The notes: generated by a model from the sequence alone, not told the origin. Counted from the stretch's first letter, positions 1 to 10,423 are shown. The stretch is DNA of 64,000 bases from Bifidobacterium asteroides (GCF_030758775.1 NZ_CP132384.1:1550001-1614000); one strand, 5' to 3'. Translations and numbers: made by a program.

Positions 1-521
1 ATGATGTCAGCCAAGGCCCTGTGGCCGCCATGCTTGGCCGGCTTGTTCTTGTAGACGTCCGGGTACCAGCGGCGGGACAGCTCCTTGAGGGTGCTCACGT
101 CGATGACCCGGTAGTGCAGAAGATCCATCAGTTCAGGCATGTACCTGTCGAGGAACTTCTTGTCGGAGCCCACGGAGTTGCCTGCCAGATGGGCCTTGCC
201 GTTCTTGGGCAGGAAGGGCTTGACATACTCGATCACCTGACGCTGGGCCTCCTCAAGATCCAGGCCGGTCTTCATCTCCTCGATCAGGCCCGAGGAGGTG
301 TGCATCTTCCTGACGAAGTCCCCCATATGGTCCAGGGCCGCCTGGGAGGGCTTGATGACCAGGTCAATGCCCTTGTCCAGGACCTTCATGTTGAAGTCGG
401 TAGGCACCACGGAGACCTCGCACAGCTCGTCATGGAAGATATCCAGACCGGTCATCTCGCAGTCAATCCAGATCATGCGGGATTCCTCCGCAGAGAAAGT
501 CAGATCATTGTTATCGCTCAT
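1..521 (-). CDS. orn: Oligoribonuclease, 3'-partial
   Basis: DEDDh-family 3'-5' exonuclease that degrades 2-5 nt RNA fragments to mononucleotides in the cytoplasm. Reading the minus strand from an ATG at 519-521 gives a protein beginning [13 protein letters not shown]. Exonuclease motif I ([10 protein letters not shown]) follows, then motif II ([13 protein letters not shown]) and the [12 protein letters not shown] motif. The last visible motif is [10 protein letters not shown], where the window ends, so roughly the last 40 residues are outside. A Shine-Dalgarno-like AAAGG lies just upstream. Confident family call; only the C-terminus is missing. Confidence 0.93.
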   Translation of the reverse strand, partial: MSDNNDLTFSAEESRMIWIDCEMTGLDIFHDELCEVSVVPTDFNMKVLDKGIDLVIKPSQAALDHMGDFVRKMHTSSGLIEEMKTGLDLEEAQRQVIEYVKPFLPKNGKAHLAGNSVGSDKKFLDRYMPELMDLLHYRVIDVSTLKELSRRWYPDVYKNKPAKHGGHRALADI

Positions 522-664
522 CTGTACGCCTTTCAGATCCGGGTCGCGCACCGGATCGCTTCTTCCGCCGTCTTGAACGGAACATTACAAGATACCGCCA
601 GCACGTGACCGGCGGAGGGTCCGCCAGCACAGCCGGCCGGACCATGACTGACTTGTGATATGCA

Positions 665-698
665 ATCGGCGCAGGTCCTGATGAGATCCTGCGCCGAT
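665..698 (-). terminator. Stem-loop downstream of guaB
   Basis: An 11-bp perfect inverted repeat (ATCGGCGCAGG / CCTGCGCCGAT) with a 12-nt loop lies 18 bases past the guaB stop on the minus strand. The following bases are only moderately T-rich, so it is a probable but not textbook terminator. Confidence 0.6.
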
Positions 699-715
699 CA
701 CCTGCCTATCTAGGC

Positions 716-2272
<1,557 letters not shown>

Positions 2273-2329
2273 CTACAAGTGCTTCTTGACCGTTCACTGC
2301 ACCGTGTCCGCACTATTTCATTGGGCGAA

Positions 2330-3520
2330 TCAATTGTCCTCATCTTTGTCGTGGCGGATCTTGCGATGCCTGTGCGGTCTGGCCGCATGCTGCGAACCTT
2401 GGGTGGCGAGAAGAGCGTTCTCACGCCTGATTTCGGGAAGGCGGCGACGATAGTAGGGGTAGAGGGTAGCGAAGGTCAGCAGCATGGCGGCCAGGGCCAG
2501 ACCGATCAAGACATATCTCAGTGGGAAGAAAAGAATAAAGAGCGAGCCGAAGGCAATCAGGGCGGCCCAGCCCCAGAGGATCAGGACCGCGGACCGAACC
2601 GTGTGACCGATGCGCAGCATACGATGGTGCAGGTGCATGCGGTCAGGGTGCATGGGTGATTGCCCGTGGCTGAGCCGCCGGACGATGGCCAAGCACATGT
2701 CCAGAACGGGCAGGAAAAGCACCAGGATAGGCAAAAGAATGGGCATAAAGGCCGGCAGATAGATGCTGGCGTGAATGGTGGCCGGATCCAGCCGACCAGT
2801 GACCACAATCGAAGCGCAGGTGATCAAGTATCCCAGCAGCATGGATCCTGAATCGCCCATGAAGAGCTTGGCCGGATGCCAGTTGTGCAGGAGGAATCCC
2901 ACGCAAATGCCCACCATGGCCACGTCGATCAGGGTCGCCAGGGAGGCATAGTCGGGCGAGATGCGGGCGATGATATAGGAGTAGATGGCGAAGGCGATGC
3001 CCCCGATGGCTACGATGCCTGCAGCCAGGCCGTCCAGGCCGTCCACAAAGTTGACCGCATTGATGGAGGCCACGATCAGGAAGGCTGTGATGGCCATGGA
3101 CAGGCTGGGCGAGGCCGCCACCAGGGATCCCAGAGGCAGGGAGATGATCTGGATGCCACCCCAGGAGACGAAGACCGAAATCAGCAGCTGGCCGGCCAGC
3201 TTGAGCATCCAATCCAGGTCCCAAAGGTCGTCGGCTATGCCCAGCAGGCAGATGGCCACGGCCCCGGCCAGAATGACCCAGGCCTGATGTCCGGACTGGA
3301 AGAGGCCCGTGATGAAGGGAATGCGGGAGGCGAAGCACATGGCCACGGCAAAGCCTATCAGCATGCCCAAGCCGCCCATACGAGGAGTGGGCACCTTGTG
3401 CACGTCGCGAGCGCGGACCACGCCTACGGCACCGACCCGGATGGCGAGATGACGAACCATGGGCATGACCAGCCAGGTGGCTCCGCCAGCGATGGCAGCA
3501 ATGAACAGGTATACCCTCAC
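2330..3520 (-). CDS. Polyprenyl-phosphate sugar-1-phosphate transferase (WecA/TagO/MraY family)
   Basis: Integral membrane enzyme of glycosyltransferase family 4 that transfers a UDP-sugar phosphate (typically GlcNAc-1-P) to undecaprenyl phosphate to start cell-wall polymer synthesis. The 396 residues hold about ten hydrophobic segments. The family motifs are DLWDLDW after IADD, NAVNFVDGLDGLAAG, and FMGDSGSMLLG. The C-terminal tail is basic. Its start overlaps the tsaC stop by 4 bases (ATGA), so the two are translationally coupled in the rpmE-prfA-prmC-tsaC string. Which sugar is transferred cannot be told from sequence. Confidence 0.88.
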   Translation of the reverse strand: MRVYLFIAAIAGGATWLVMPMVRHLAIRVGAVGVVRARDVHKVPTPRMGGLGMLIGFAVAMCFASRIPFITGLFQSGHQAWVILAGAVAICLLGIADDLWDLDWMLKLAGQLLISVFVSWGGIQIISLPLGSLVAASPSLSMAITAFLIVASINAVNFVDGLDGLAAGIVAIGGIAFAIYSYIIARISPDYASLATLIDVAMVGICVGFLLHNWHPAKLFMGDSGSMLLGYLITCASIVVTGRLDPATIHASIYLPAFMPILLPILVLFLPVLDMCLAIVRRLSHGQSPMHPDRMHLHHRMLRIGHTVRSAVLILWGWAALIAFGSLFILFFPLRYVLIGLALAAMLLTFATLYPYYRRRLPEIRRENALLATQGSQHAARPHRHRKIRHDKDEDN

Positions 3521-4185
3521 TGACCCTCCCCTCTGCTGGTCTGGCCGGACAGTATTGCACGGACCCGAGTCTCGCCTATGACGCCCTGCCGCAGCACGTG
3601 TATTCCGTCAGGATCATTCTTGTCGGCTTCCACCACCGTGCTGGCCACTGAGCCAGGGGTCGGCCCCCCGTCCAGGTAGAGATCGACGCTGTCACCCAGC
3701 TCGGATTCGGCCTGCTGGACGGTCTCCACGCTGGGATTGCCGGATCGGTTGGCGCTGGAAGCAGCCAGGGGGCCGGTCACCAGCAGGAGAGCCCGGCAAA
3801 TGGACGAGTCAGGCACTCTGACGGCCTGGGTGGGACCCTCGGGCTCCCTTCGAGGGGTGCGCAGAGGGCAGGAACTCCCTACAAGGGCAATAGGCGAAAA
3901 GGGGCCCGGCAACAGGGCATCGGACAGGCGATCCAGAGGCGCAGGCAGGCTAAGATCCAGCCGGTCCATGGCCTGGACCCCATCCAACAGCACCTGGATG
4001 GACTTGGTCCTGGGACGGTGCTTGGCCTGGAAGAGCCTATCGATGGCCGCGTCATTGCATGGATCGCAGACGATGCCATAGACCGTGTCGGTAGGAATGA
4101 CCGCCAGCCCCCCGGCGGCCACCACCTGGGCCAGTAACTGCGGCGACCGACTGTCATAGGTCATCACCCGGCTCATACCCTGCAT
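3517..4185 (-). CDS. tsaC: L-threonylcarbamoyladenylate synthase (Sua5/YciO/YrdC family)
   Basis: Makes threonylcarbamoyl-AMP from threonine, bicarbonate and ATP for t6A37 of ANN-decoding tRNAs. The YrdC-type motifs GGLAVIPTDTVYGIVCDP and KHRPRTKSIQVLL are present, followed by RVPDSS and ASSANRSGNPS. An ATG at 4185 is preferred over the more upstream one because AAAGG sits 5 bases before it, giving 222 residues. There is no separate C-terminal Sua5 domain, so it is the short TsaC form. It overlaps the downstream transferase gene by 4 bases. Confidence 0.92.
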   Translation of the reverse strand: MQGMSRVMTYDSRSPQLLAQVVAAGGLAVIPTDTVYGIVCDPCNDAAIDRLFQAKHRPRTKSIQVLLDGVQAMDRLDLSLPAPLDRLSDALLPGPFSPIALVGSSCPLRTPRREPEGPTQAVRVPDSSICRALLLVTGPLAASSANRSGNPSVETVQQAESELGDSVDLYLDGGPTPGSVASTVVEADKNDPDGIHVLRQGVIGETRVRAILSGQTSRGEGQ

Positions 4186-4285
4186 CACGACCTTTCGGCT
4201 CGACATGTTCATGTGACCAGCTACCAATCTATCCCAGGACCCCGGCAGCCCGCCAGGACCTGAAGAACCGCGGATCTGCGTCCCG

Positions 4286-5236
4286 TCACCCTGGCCGTCG
4301 GGCTGTCAGGTAGCGGTCGCGGCCAGCCAGATCCCGGTGTGTGTGCGCATCCAGGTACCCTCGCTTCTGTGCAGCTGCAACCATGGCCGCCCCCTGGGAG
4401 GCGTCATGCTCCATGACCAGCAGACCGCCGGGTGCCAGCAAAACCATGGCCCTGTCCAGAATGCGGCAGGGCACAAGGCACCCGTCGGGTGAACCGCCAT
4501 AGAGGGCCAGGTCCGGATCCCAGTCACGCACCTCGGGCTGGCTAGGAATCGCATCCATGGGGACGTAGGGAGGGTTGCTGATGACCAAATCCACATGGGC
4601 ATCCAGATCAGACAGGGCGGCGGAATCCGTGGCATCAGCCAAGAGCAGCTGATAGTCGGATCCAGCCTCCCGAATGGCAGCCTCCTGAGCGGCGGCATTC
4701 AACGCACCCCACCGATATGCCTCCTTGTCCACCTCCACGGCCCGAACCCGCGCACCTGGAACCTCTGTGGCCAAGGACAGGCCGATGGCTCCACTGCCGG
4801 AACACAGATCCACCGCCAGTGGATGATCCATTCCAGTCAAGGCATCGATACCTGCCTGAACCACCGTTTCGGTCTCAGGACGGGGGATAAAGACCCCCGG
4901 ACCCAGGCGGAGATCCAAATAACGAAAGCAGGCGTGGCCAAGAATGTACTGCAAGGGTTCGCGTCCGACCCGCCTTTGCAGATAGGACTGATAACGGTCC
5001 AGGGACGCCGACTGGGAGTCATCGGCCTGTCTGCGACCAACACCGTTCGTCAGCAGTTCCTCAGCAGTCCGATCCAAGAGCAGCGCCTGATCCAGCTGGT
5101 GCAGATCGCACCCAAGGGCATCGGCCAGCAGCAGCCTGGCATCATTGAGCGGAGTGGGCAGGCCAGCCTGGGCCAGCATGTGATGGCCCCTATCGACCAG
5201 CTCAGCCAGACTGGTCCCGCGCTCCTGCTGATTCAC
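4286..5236 (-). CDS. prmC: Release factor glutamine methyltransferase
   Basis: SAM-dependent N5-methyltransferase that modifies the Gln of the GGQ motif in RF1/RF2. The 316-residue protein has an N-terminal helical substrate-binding domain containing LQRRVGREPLQYILG and FIPRPETE. The Rossmann-like domain holds VDLCSGSGAIGLSLA and the catalytic motif VISNPPYVP. The ATG overlaps the prfA stop by 4 bases, so enzyme and substrate are translated from one message, as in many bacteria. Confidence 0.95.
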   Translation of the reverse strand: MNQQERGTSLAELVDRGHHMLAQAGLPTPLNDARLLLADALGCDLHQLDQALLLDRTAEELLTNGVGRRQADDSQSASLDRYQSYLQRRVGREPLQYILGHACFRYLDLRLGPGVFIPRPETETVVQAGIDALTGMDHPLAVDLCSGSGAIGLSLATEVPGARVRAVEVDKEAYRWGALNAAAQEAAIREAGSDYQLLLADATDSAALSDLDAHVDLVISNPPYVPMDAIPSQPEVRDWDPDLALYGGSPDGCLVPCRILDRAMVLLAPGGLLVMEHDASQGAAMVAAAQKRGYLDAHTHRDLAGRDRYLTARRPG

Positions 5237-6321
5237 CCCTGCGAAGCCATTCTGCGGGCCTCATCAGCCTGAATGTCGGAGTCGATGACGGCCTGCAGAT
5301 CGCCGTCCAGCACCTGTTCCAGGTTGTAGGCCTTGTAGCCGGTACGGTGATCCACGATCCGGCTCTCTGGGAAGTTGTAGGTCCTGATACGCTCGGACCG
5401 ATCCAGGGAACGGACCTGGGAATGGCGCATGTCTGCGGCCTGGGCGGCCTCCTCCTCGTGCTTCATGGCCAGCAGACGGGACTTGAGCACCCGCAGGGCG
5501 GCCTGGCGATTCTGTATCTGGGATTTCTCATCCTGCATGGAGACTACGATGCCGGTGGGAATGTGGGTCATCCGCACAGCAGAGTAGGTGGTGTTGACGG
5601 ACTGTCCTCCCGGACCGGAGCTCATGAAGATGTCTACCTTGAGGTCCTTGGGATCGATCTCGATCTCGTCGTCGTCCTCGTCAGCCTCTGGAAAGACGAT
5701 GACCCCCGCAGCGGAGGTCTGAATACGGCCCTGGGACTCGGTGACGGGGATGCGCTGGACCCGATGCACGCCGCCCTCGTACTTGAGCGAAGCCCAGACG
5801 CCGTCGGCCGGAGCCACCTGGCCGCGAGCGCGAATGGCCAGCTGGGCATCCTTGACCCCGCCCAGCTGGGTACGGTTCTCGCTCATGATCTCGGTGGTCC
5901 AGCCGCGTTTTTCGGCATAACGCACATACATGCGCATCAGATCGCCAGCGAAGAGGGCCGCCTCCTCGCCGCCGCTGCCGGCCTTGATTTCCATGATCGT
6001 ATCGCGGCCGTCATCGGGATCACGCGGAATAAGCGCGGTGCGCAGGGCCTGTTCCAGGTCCGGTATTCGGTCAGCCATGGCCTTGGCCTCTTGCGCGAAG
6101 TCAGGATCCTCCCGTGCCATCTGTTCGGCGGCCTGGCTGTCTTCCAAGGCGCTTTGATAGGCCTTGTAGGCTTCAACGATGGGTGCGAGCTCAGCATGCC
6201 TGCGGCCCAACTTGCGGATCTGCGCCGGATCTGAAGCCGTTTCGGGCTGACTCATCTGCTTTTCCAGGCGACCGTACTCCTCAACGGCAGCCACCGCCGC
6301 CGGAAACTGCTCCTCGCTCAT
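5233..6321 (-). CDS. prfA: Peptide chain release factor 1
   Basis: Recognises UAA and UAG and triggers peptidyl-tRNA hydrolysis. The 362 residues carry the GGQ motif in SSGPGGQSVNTTYSAVR. The RF1 signature HRVQRIPVTESQGR lies upstream of it, and RIRTYNFPESRIVDHR follows. An AAGGG-type ribosome site precedes the ATG. The gene sits only about 40 bases downstream of a strong stem-loop plus T6 that follows rpmE, so it may depend on read-through or on a short promoter in that gap. Confidence 0.97.
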   Translation of the reverse strand: MSEEQFPAAVAAVEEYGRLEKQMSQPETASDPAQIRKLGRRHAELAPIVEAYKAYQSALEDSQAAEQMAREDPDFAQEAKAMADRIPDLEQALRTALIPRDPDDGRDTIMEIKAGSGGEEAALFAGDLMRMYVRYAEKRGWTTEIMSENRTQLGGVKDAQLAIRARGQVAPADGVWASLKYEGGVHRVQRIPVTESQGRIQTSAAGVIVFPEADEDDDEIEIDPKDLKVDIFMSSGPGGQSVNTTYSAVRMTHIPTGIVVSMQDEKSQIQNRQAALRVLKSRLLAMKHEEEAAQAADMRHSQVRSLDRSERIRTYNFPESRIVDHRTGYKAYNLEQVLDGDLQAVIDSDIQADEARRMASQG

Positions 6322-6362
6322 CTACACCCTTCCCGTCCGCTCATCCGCATGGTTCAAGTCAT

Positions 6363-6415
6363 AAAAAACGCCAGTCCCCACCGGGCATAGCAGAGCGACC
6401 CGGAAGGGACTGGCG
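6363..6415 (-). terminator. Rho-independent terminator between rpmE and prfA
   Basis: CGCCAGTCCC (6369-6378) pairs with GGGACTGGCG (6406-6415), with an inner CCGGG/CCCGG pair. On the minus strand the stem is followed directly by six T residues (6363-6368). It lies just after the rpmE stop and just before prfA. Confidence 0.88.
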
Positions 6416-6424
6416 TTGGAAGTG

Positions 6425-6637
6425 CTACTTGGTCCTCTTGCCGTAACGGGCTTCGAACCGAGCCACGCGACCACCGGTGTCCAGAATCTTCTGCTTGCCG
6501 GTGTAGAAGGGGTGGCAGTGCGAGCAGACATCAACCGTCATATGATCGCCGGGAGCGGTCGAACGGGTGATGAAGGTATTGCCGCACGAGCACGTGACCT
6601 CAACGGGATGATAATCGGGATGAATTCCCTGCTTCAT
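6425..6637 (-). CDS. rpmE: 50S ribosomal protein L31, zinc-binding type
   Basis: A 70-residue ribosomal protein starting [19 protein letters not shown]. The CSC pair near residue 16 and the [13 protein letters not shown] motif give the four-cysteine zinc ribbon of the C+ form, so a Zur-regulated C- paralogue would be expected elsewhere if present. AGGAG stands six bases before the ATG. A longer upstream reading frame exists but lacks L31 similarity. Confidence 0.96.
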   Translation of the reverse strand: MKQGIHPDYHPVEVTCSCGNTFITRSTAPGDHMTVDVCSHCHPFYTGKQKILDTGGRVARFEARYGKRTK

Positions 6638-6793
6638 GGTTACTCCTAGATTCAAGGGCCCCGGGTCGACCGCCCCTGTGGCGGACGTGAACCGGCAACC
6701 GCGTAATAGTCTAGCGCAACCCGGGGAGAATACGACTCCCTTGCGCCACACGCCGAATCAGCCAACCGGTGTGGCGGACCGCTCGCCCTTTAG

Positions 6794-7618
<825 letters not shown>

Positions 7619-7648
7619 GTCTTTAGCAAGGATTCGCTCGCATATGAT

Positions 7649-7687
7649 GGACCCTCGCCGATCGGCTCTGTCCGACAGCGAGGGTCC
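7649..7687. terminator. Bidirectional terminator between budC and malY
   Basis: Perfect 10-bp inverted repeat GGACCCTCGC / GCGAGGGTCC with a 19-nt loop, between the convergent stops of budC (7618) and malY (7707). Confidence 0.65.
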
Positions 7688-7706
7688 ACGATCGTTCAGG
7701 GATCGT

Positions 7707-8918
7707 TCAGGCGTTGAAGACGTACTTGTCCAGACGGTCCATGGCCTCCTGGACACGGCTCAAAGGCAGAGCCAGGTTCATGCGGATGGCGCAGGGAGCC
7801 TTGAACTGCCGCCCGTCCTGGACGGCCACACCCACATCCCAGGCACGCTTCAGCAGCTGGTCCAGGCCCAGATCATGGTCCTTGCACCATTGCGTGCAAT
7901 CAAGGAAGAGCATGTAGGTGCCCTGGGGCTTGGAAAGCTCGACTCCCTCGAAATGCTGCCGGATGTAATCGTAGGCGTAGTCCACATTCCCGGTCAAAAC
8001 CTGCCGGAGTTCATCCACCCACTCCTGGCCCTGGGGCTTGTAGGCCCCGATCAGGGCATGCATGGACAGCACGTTCATGTCGTTGTAGTGGGCCTTGGAC
8101 CCCTTGGCCACAATCCTGTCGCGCAGATACTTGTTGTAGATGATGTGGTAGGAGCCGACCAGCCCGGCCAGGTTGAAGGTCTTGCTGGGTGCATAGAAGG
8201 CAGCCGTCCTGTTGCGGGCATCCTCGCTGACCGATTGGGTGGGGATGTGCCTGTGGCCCGACAGGATCAAGTCTGACCAGATCTCGTCGGAGATGACCAC
8301 GCAGTCGTTCTCCTTATATACTTCCATGGCCTTCTCGATCTCCCACTTCTCCCAGACACGGCCGCAGGGGTTGTGCGGGCTGCAGAAGACCGCCACATGG
8401 ATGTTGTTCTCCTTGAGCTTGCGATCCATGTCCTCGAAGTCCATGCGCCAAACGCCCTGCTCGTCCTTCTTCAAGGGGCTGTGCACGATGTGGTAGCCGT
8501 TGTTCTCGATGCAGGACGTGAAGCCGACATAGGTCGGGCTGTGGAGCAATACCGCATCGCCGGGCGCCGCAAAGGCGGTCAAAGTCGAGACGACACCGCC
8601 CAGGACCCCGTTCTCATAGCCGATATCCTCGGCCGTCAGGCCTTCCACACCATTGCGGTTGCGCTGCCAGTTGATGATGGCGTCGTAGTACTCGTCAGTG
8701 GGATTGAAATAGCCGAAAGCCGGGTGCTTGGCACGCTCGATGATGGCCTCGGGTATGGTCGGCACCGTGGGGAAGTTCATATCGGCAACCCACATGGGGA
8801 TGACATCGAAGCCCTCCTTTGGAGGATCGGGGGCGAATCCAGGCTCGGCACCCAGGCCGTCAACCGCAATGGCGTCCTTGCCGTGCCTGTCCATGATACT
8901 GGTGAAATCGTATGTCAT
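7707..8918 (-). CDS. malY: PLP-dependent C-S lyase of the MalY/PatB family
   Basis: Fold-type I aminotransferase-like enzyme; family members cleave cystathionine or cysteine conjugates to release a thiol, pyruvate and ammonia. The 403 residues include VIPMWVADMNF near the N-terminus, CSPHNPCGRVW, ISDEIWSDL, and the PLP lysine in APSKTFNLAGL. The C-terminal Arg site is in CAIRMNLALP. It is divergent from the YheO-like regulator at 9061, separated by about 140 bases. That arrangement makes the regulator a candidate controller, which is inference. Confidence 0.88.
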   Translation of the reverse strand: MTYDFTSIMDRHGKDAIAVDGLGAEPGFAPDPPKEGFDVIPMWVADMNFPTVPTIPEAIIERAKHPAFGYFNPTDEYYDAIINWQRNRNGVEGLTAEDIGYENGVLGGVVSTLTAFAAPGDAVLLHSPTYVGFTSCIENNGYHIVHSPLKKDEQGVWRMDFEDMDRKLKENNIHVAVFCSPHNPCGRVWEKWEIEKAMEVYKENDCVVISDEIWSDLILSGHRHIPTQSVSEDARNRTAAFYAPSKTFNLAGLVGSYHIIYNKYLRDRIVAKGSKAHYNDMNVLSMHALIGAYKPQGQEWVDELRQVLTGNVDYAYDYIRQHFEGVELSKPQGTYMLFLDCTQWCKDHDLGLDQLLKRAWDVGVAVQDGRQFKAPCAIRMNLALPLSRVQEAMDRLDKYVFNA

Positions 8919-9060
8919 TAGTCAACCTCTCATCCCGTGCAGATGTGCTCGCAGCGACCTTCCGCCAGTCTACAGCCGCGGACTCCGTCCGAGTGTCTGC
9001 GTCTAATACCAGAGCAGCGATGGTACTATCTGGCTTTAGTCAGTGGATGGGGGTGACCAA

Positions 9061-9837
9061 ATGAGTGCATCAAAGCCCGTTTCATCTTCTCTGCAGCTTT
9101 TCGTCCCGCTGGTGGACTTCCTGGGTAAGATCCTCGGCCCCAAGACGGAAGTTGTGCTTCAGAACGTCAGGGATTTCTCGCATTCGGTGGTTGCCATCGC
9201 CAACGGCAACTTGAGCGGACGCACCATAGGCAGTCCCGCCACCGACCTGGTCCTGCACATCTGGCGGAACCACGAATACGACCAGCACAACTATTTGACC
9301 CATTACGCTGGCTACACCATCCATGGGCATCCCGTGGTCTCGTCCACCCTGTTCGTGCGGAATTCCAGAGGACGGGTGATCGGCTTTCTCTGCATCAATT
9401 TCGACAGCTCCGCCTTCCGACAGGCCAGCAAAGAGCTCAGAAGAGCAAGCGCTTATCTGGACGCTCTGGGACTGGCCGATCCTGCTGCGGTACTGAACGA
9501 CGATAGAGCCGCATCAGAAGAATCGGATGCTGAGACCGGGACCGGCCAATCGACCCGTGAAGTGCTCTCAGTCAACACAGACGAAGTAGTTACGCATAAT
9601 ATTGCCGAATTCGCCGCAGAGCTTGGTATTCCTCCGGCAAGAATGAACCGGCAGGAGCGACTGCAGCTGATCACGCGCCTGGATGGGTCAGGGGTCTTCC
9701 TGGTCAAGGGCTCGGTGGACGCAGTTGCCCGGGCTCTAGGGATCTCCTCACCCAGCGTCTACCGCTATTTACACACGATACGCAATGCGGCTGCGGACCC
9801 AGATCAGAGCACCCCGGCTCGCCCTGCTCAGCTTTGA
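9061..9837 (+). CDS. YheO-like PAS / helix-turn-helix transcriptional regulator
   Basis: A 258-residue protein with an N-terminal YheO-like PAS domain (about residues 10-130; motifs FLGKILGPKTEVVLQN and HSVVAIANG). A variable linker follows, then a C-terminal HTH (about 195-245) with SVDAVARALGISSPSVYRYL. An ATG at 9061 preceded by GGGGGTGA is chosen; an in-frame GTG at 9043 is the alternative. Family members are DNA-binding regulators of unknown ligand. It is divergent from malY, and a strong promoter for the next transcript begins inside its stop codon. Confidence 0.85.
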   Translation: MSASKPVSSSLQLFVPLVDFLGKILGPKTEVVLQNVRDFSHSVVAIANGNLSGRTIGSPATDLVLHIWRNHEYDQHNYLTHYAGYTIHGHPVVSSTLFVRNSRGRVIGFLCINFDSSAFRQASKELRRASAYLDALGLADPAAVLNDDRAASEESDAETGTGQSTREVLSVNTDEVVTHNIAEFAAELGIPPARMNRQERLQLITRLDGSGVFLVKGSVDAVARALGISSPSVYRYLHTIRNAAADPDQSTPARPAQL

Positions 9838-9861
9838 CACACCCCCTCCAAGGTGTATGAT
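9834..9861 (+). promoter_or_regulatory. Near-consensus sigma-70-type promoter starting in the yheO-like stop codon
   Basis: TTGACA at 9834-9839, a 16-base spacer, then TATGAT at 9856-9861. The TGA of the preceding gene lies inside the -35 box. Predicted transcription would start near 9868 and read into the leader peptide region. Confidence 0.7.
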
Positions 9862-9871
9862 TAGTACAAGA

Positions 9872-9888
9872 TATACGGGGGACGTATA
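9872..9888. promoter_or_regulatory. Inverted repeat TATACG-N5-CGTATA at the start of the leader transcript
   Basis: Perfect 6-5-6 inverted repeat 11 bases past the -10 box. It could be an operator overlapping the transcription start, or a small RNA hairpin with a GGGGA loop. The two roles cannot be told apart from sequence. Confidence 0.45.
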
Positions 9889-9939
9889 CACGATGGACCT
9901 ACAGGGGCTGAACTATTTTCAGTTCCAGAGGAGATGTAC

Positions 9940-10023
9940 ATGCGTATAGTTTCCCGGCATAAGCCGACGGCTCCTACTCGAGCCCGTCCCGTATTCTTTT
10001 CCCTGATAAATTCTCATACTTAG
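9940..10023 (+). CDS. Predicted 27-residue leader peptide
   Basis: A short frame ATG(9940)...TAG(10023) with an ideal ribosome site: GAGGAG at 9928-9933, six bases before the ATG. It begins MRIVSRHKPT and continues with an Arg/Pro-rich middle (TRARP) before ending FFSLINSHT. A small hairpin (CTGAAC / GTTCCAG, 9908-9928) abuts the Shine-Dalgarno. It follows the strong promoter at 9834 and is followed by structured RNA rather than by a gene, so it looks like a translated leader. No match to a known leader peptide is recognised. Confidence 0.5.
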   Translation: MRIVSRHKPTAPTRARPVFFSLINSHT

Positions 10024-10031
10024 CGGTTCTA

Positions 10032-10045
10032 CGGAAGCGCTTCCG
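10032..10045. promoter_or_regulatory. 14-bp perfect palindrome resembling a LacI-family operator
   Basis: CGGAAGCGCTTCCG is perfectly self-complementary around a central CG, the symmetry usual for LacI/GalR operators. It lies 9 bases after the leader peptide stop. No sugar gene follows on the plus strand, so its role is unclear. Confidence 0.4.
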
Positions 10046-10143
10046 GATTATTGTGCCGTGCGCAGATCTGATGGCTGTCTACGTAAGCACGTTTGGGGCA
10101 CCGAGAAGTGGATATACACCGAGGGTGCTCTATGATCCGACAT

Positions 10144-10268
10144 AAAAAACGCGCCTAGCTCTTTTCCCCCGGCTTACATGTGAAGCCATACATATTTGCA
10201 TCGGTGAATCATGGATGCTAGAGCTAGGCGGCGAGAGGACGGCCCCGACATTAGCCGGGGCTGGTCCT
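10144..10268 (-). ncRNA. Candidate structured non-coding RNA with 3' T-run
   Basis: On the minus strand a GC-rich hairpin (10236-10268) is followed by a 10-bp closing stem, CGCCTAGCTC / GAGCTAGGCG (10152-10161 with 10221-10230). That stem encloses two 5-bp hairpins (GGCTT/AAGCC at 10171-10187; GCATC/GATGC at 10198-10218). Six T residues follow at 10144-10149, the same stem-plus-T6 style as the rpmE terminator. No known RNA family is recognised. The same pairings form on the plus strand, where they would lie in the leader transcript, so the transcribed strand is uncertain. Confidence 0.4.
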
Positions 10269-10390
10269 TCTACTAAGACTATCAAGAAAGTTCGGGGGAC
10301 AAAACCTTAGTCATTCCACTGGCAGTCATCGAAGACGCGAACCAGTACTGGGCTGAGAAACCTGAACCTCTTAATTCGATCCATCAATAA

Positions 10391-10423
10391 AGCCCCCGAA
10401 ACCTTCTAAAGGTTCCGGGGGCT
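10391..10423 (-). terminator. Terminator downstream of tRNA-Met
   Basis: AGCCCCCG-AACC pairs with GGTTCCGGGGGCT around a short loop. On the minus strand the stem is followed by TTTATTG. It lies 9 bases beyond the tRNA 3' end. Confidence 0.85.

Noticed and set aside
9904-10268. tmRNA
   Set aside because: The region begins GGGGCTGAAC like a tmRNA and encodes a short peptide, but lacks the tRNA-like 3' end, T arm and a resume-type tag, and the 5' end does not pair as required.
10277-10390. Coding-like frame ending at TAA 10388-10390
   Set aside because: The 37-codon frame reads like protein in composition but has no start codon, follows a stop at 10274-10276 and matches nothing I recognise; at most a gene remnant.
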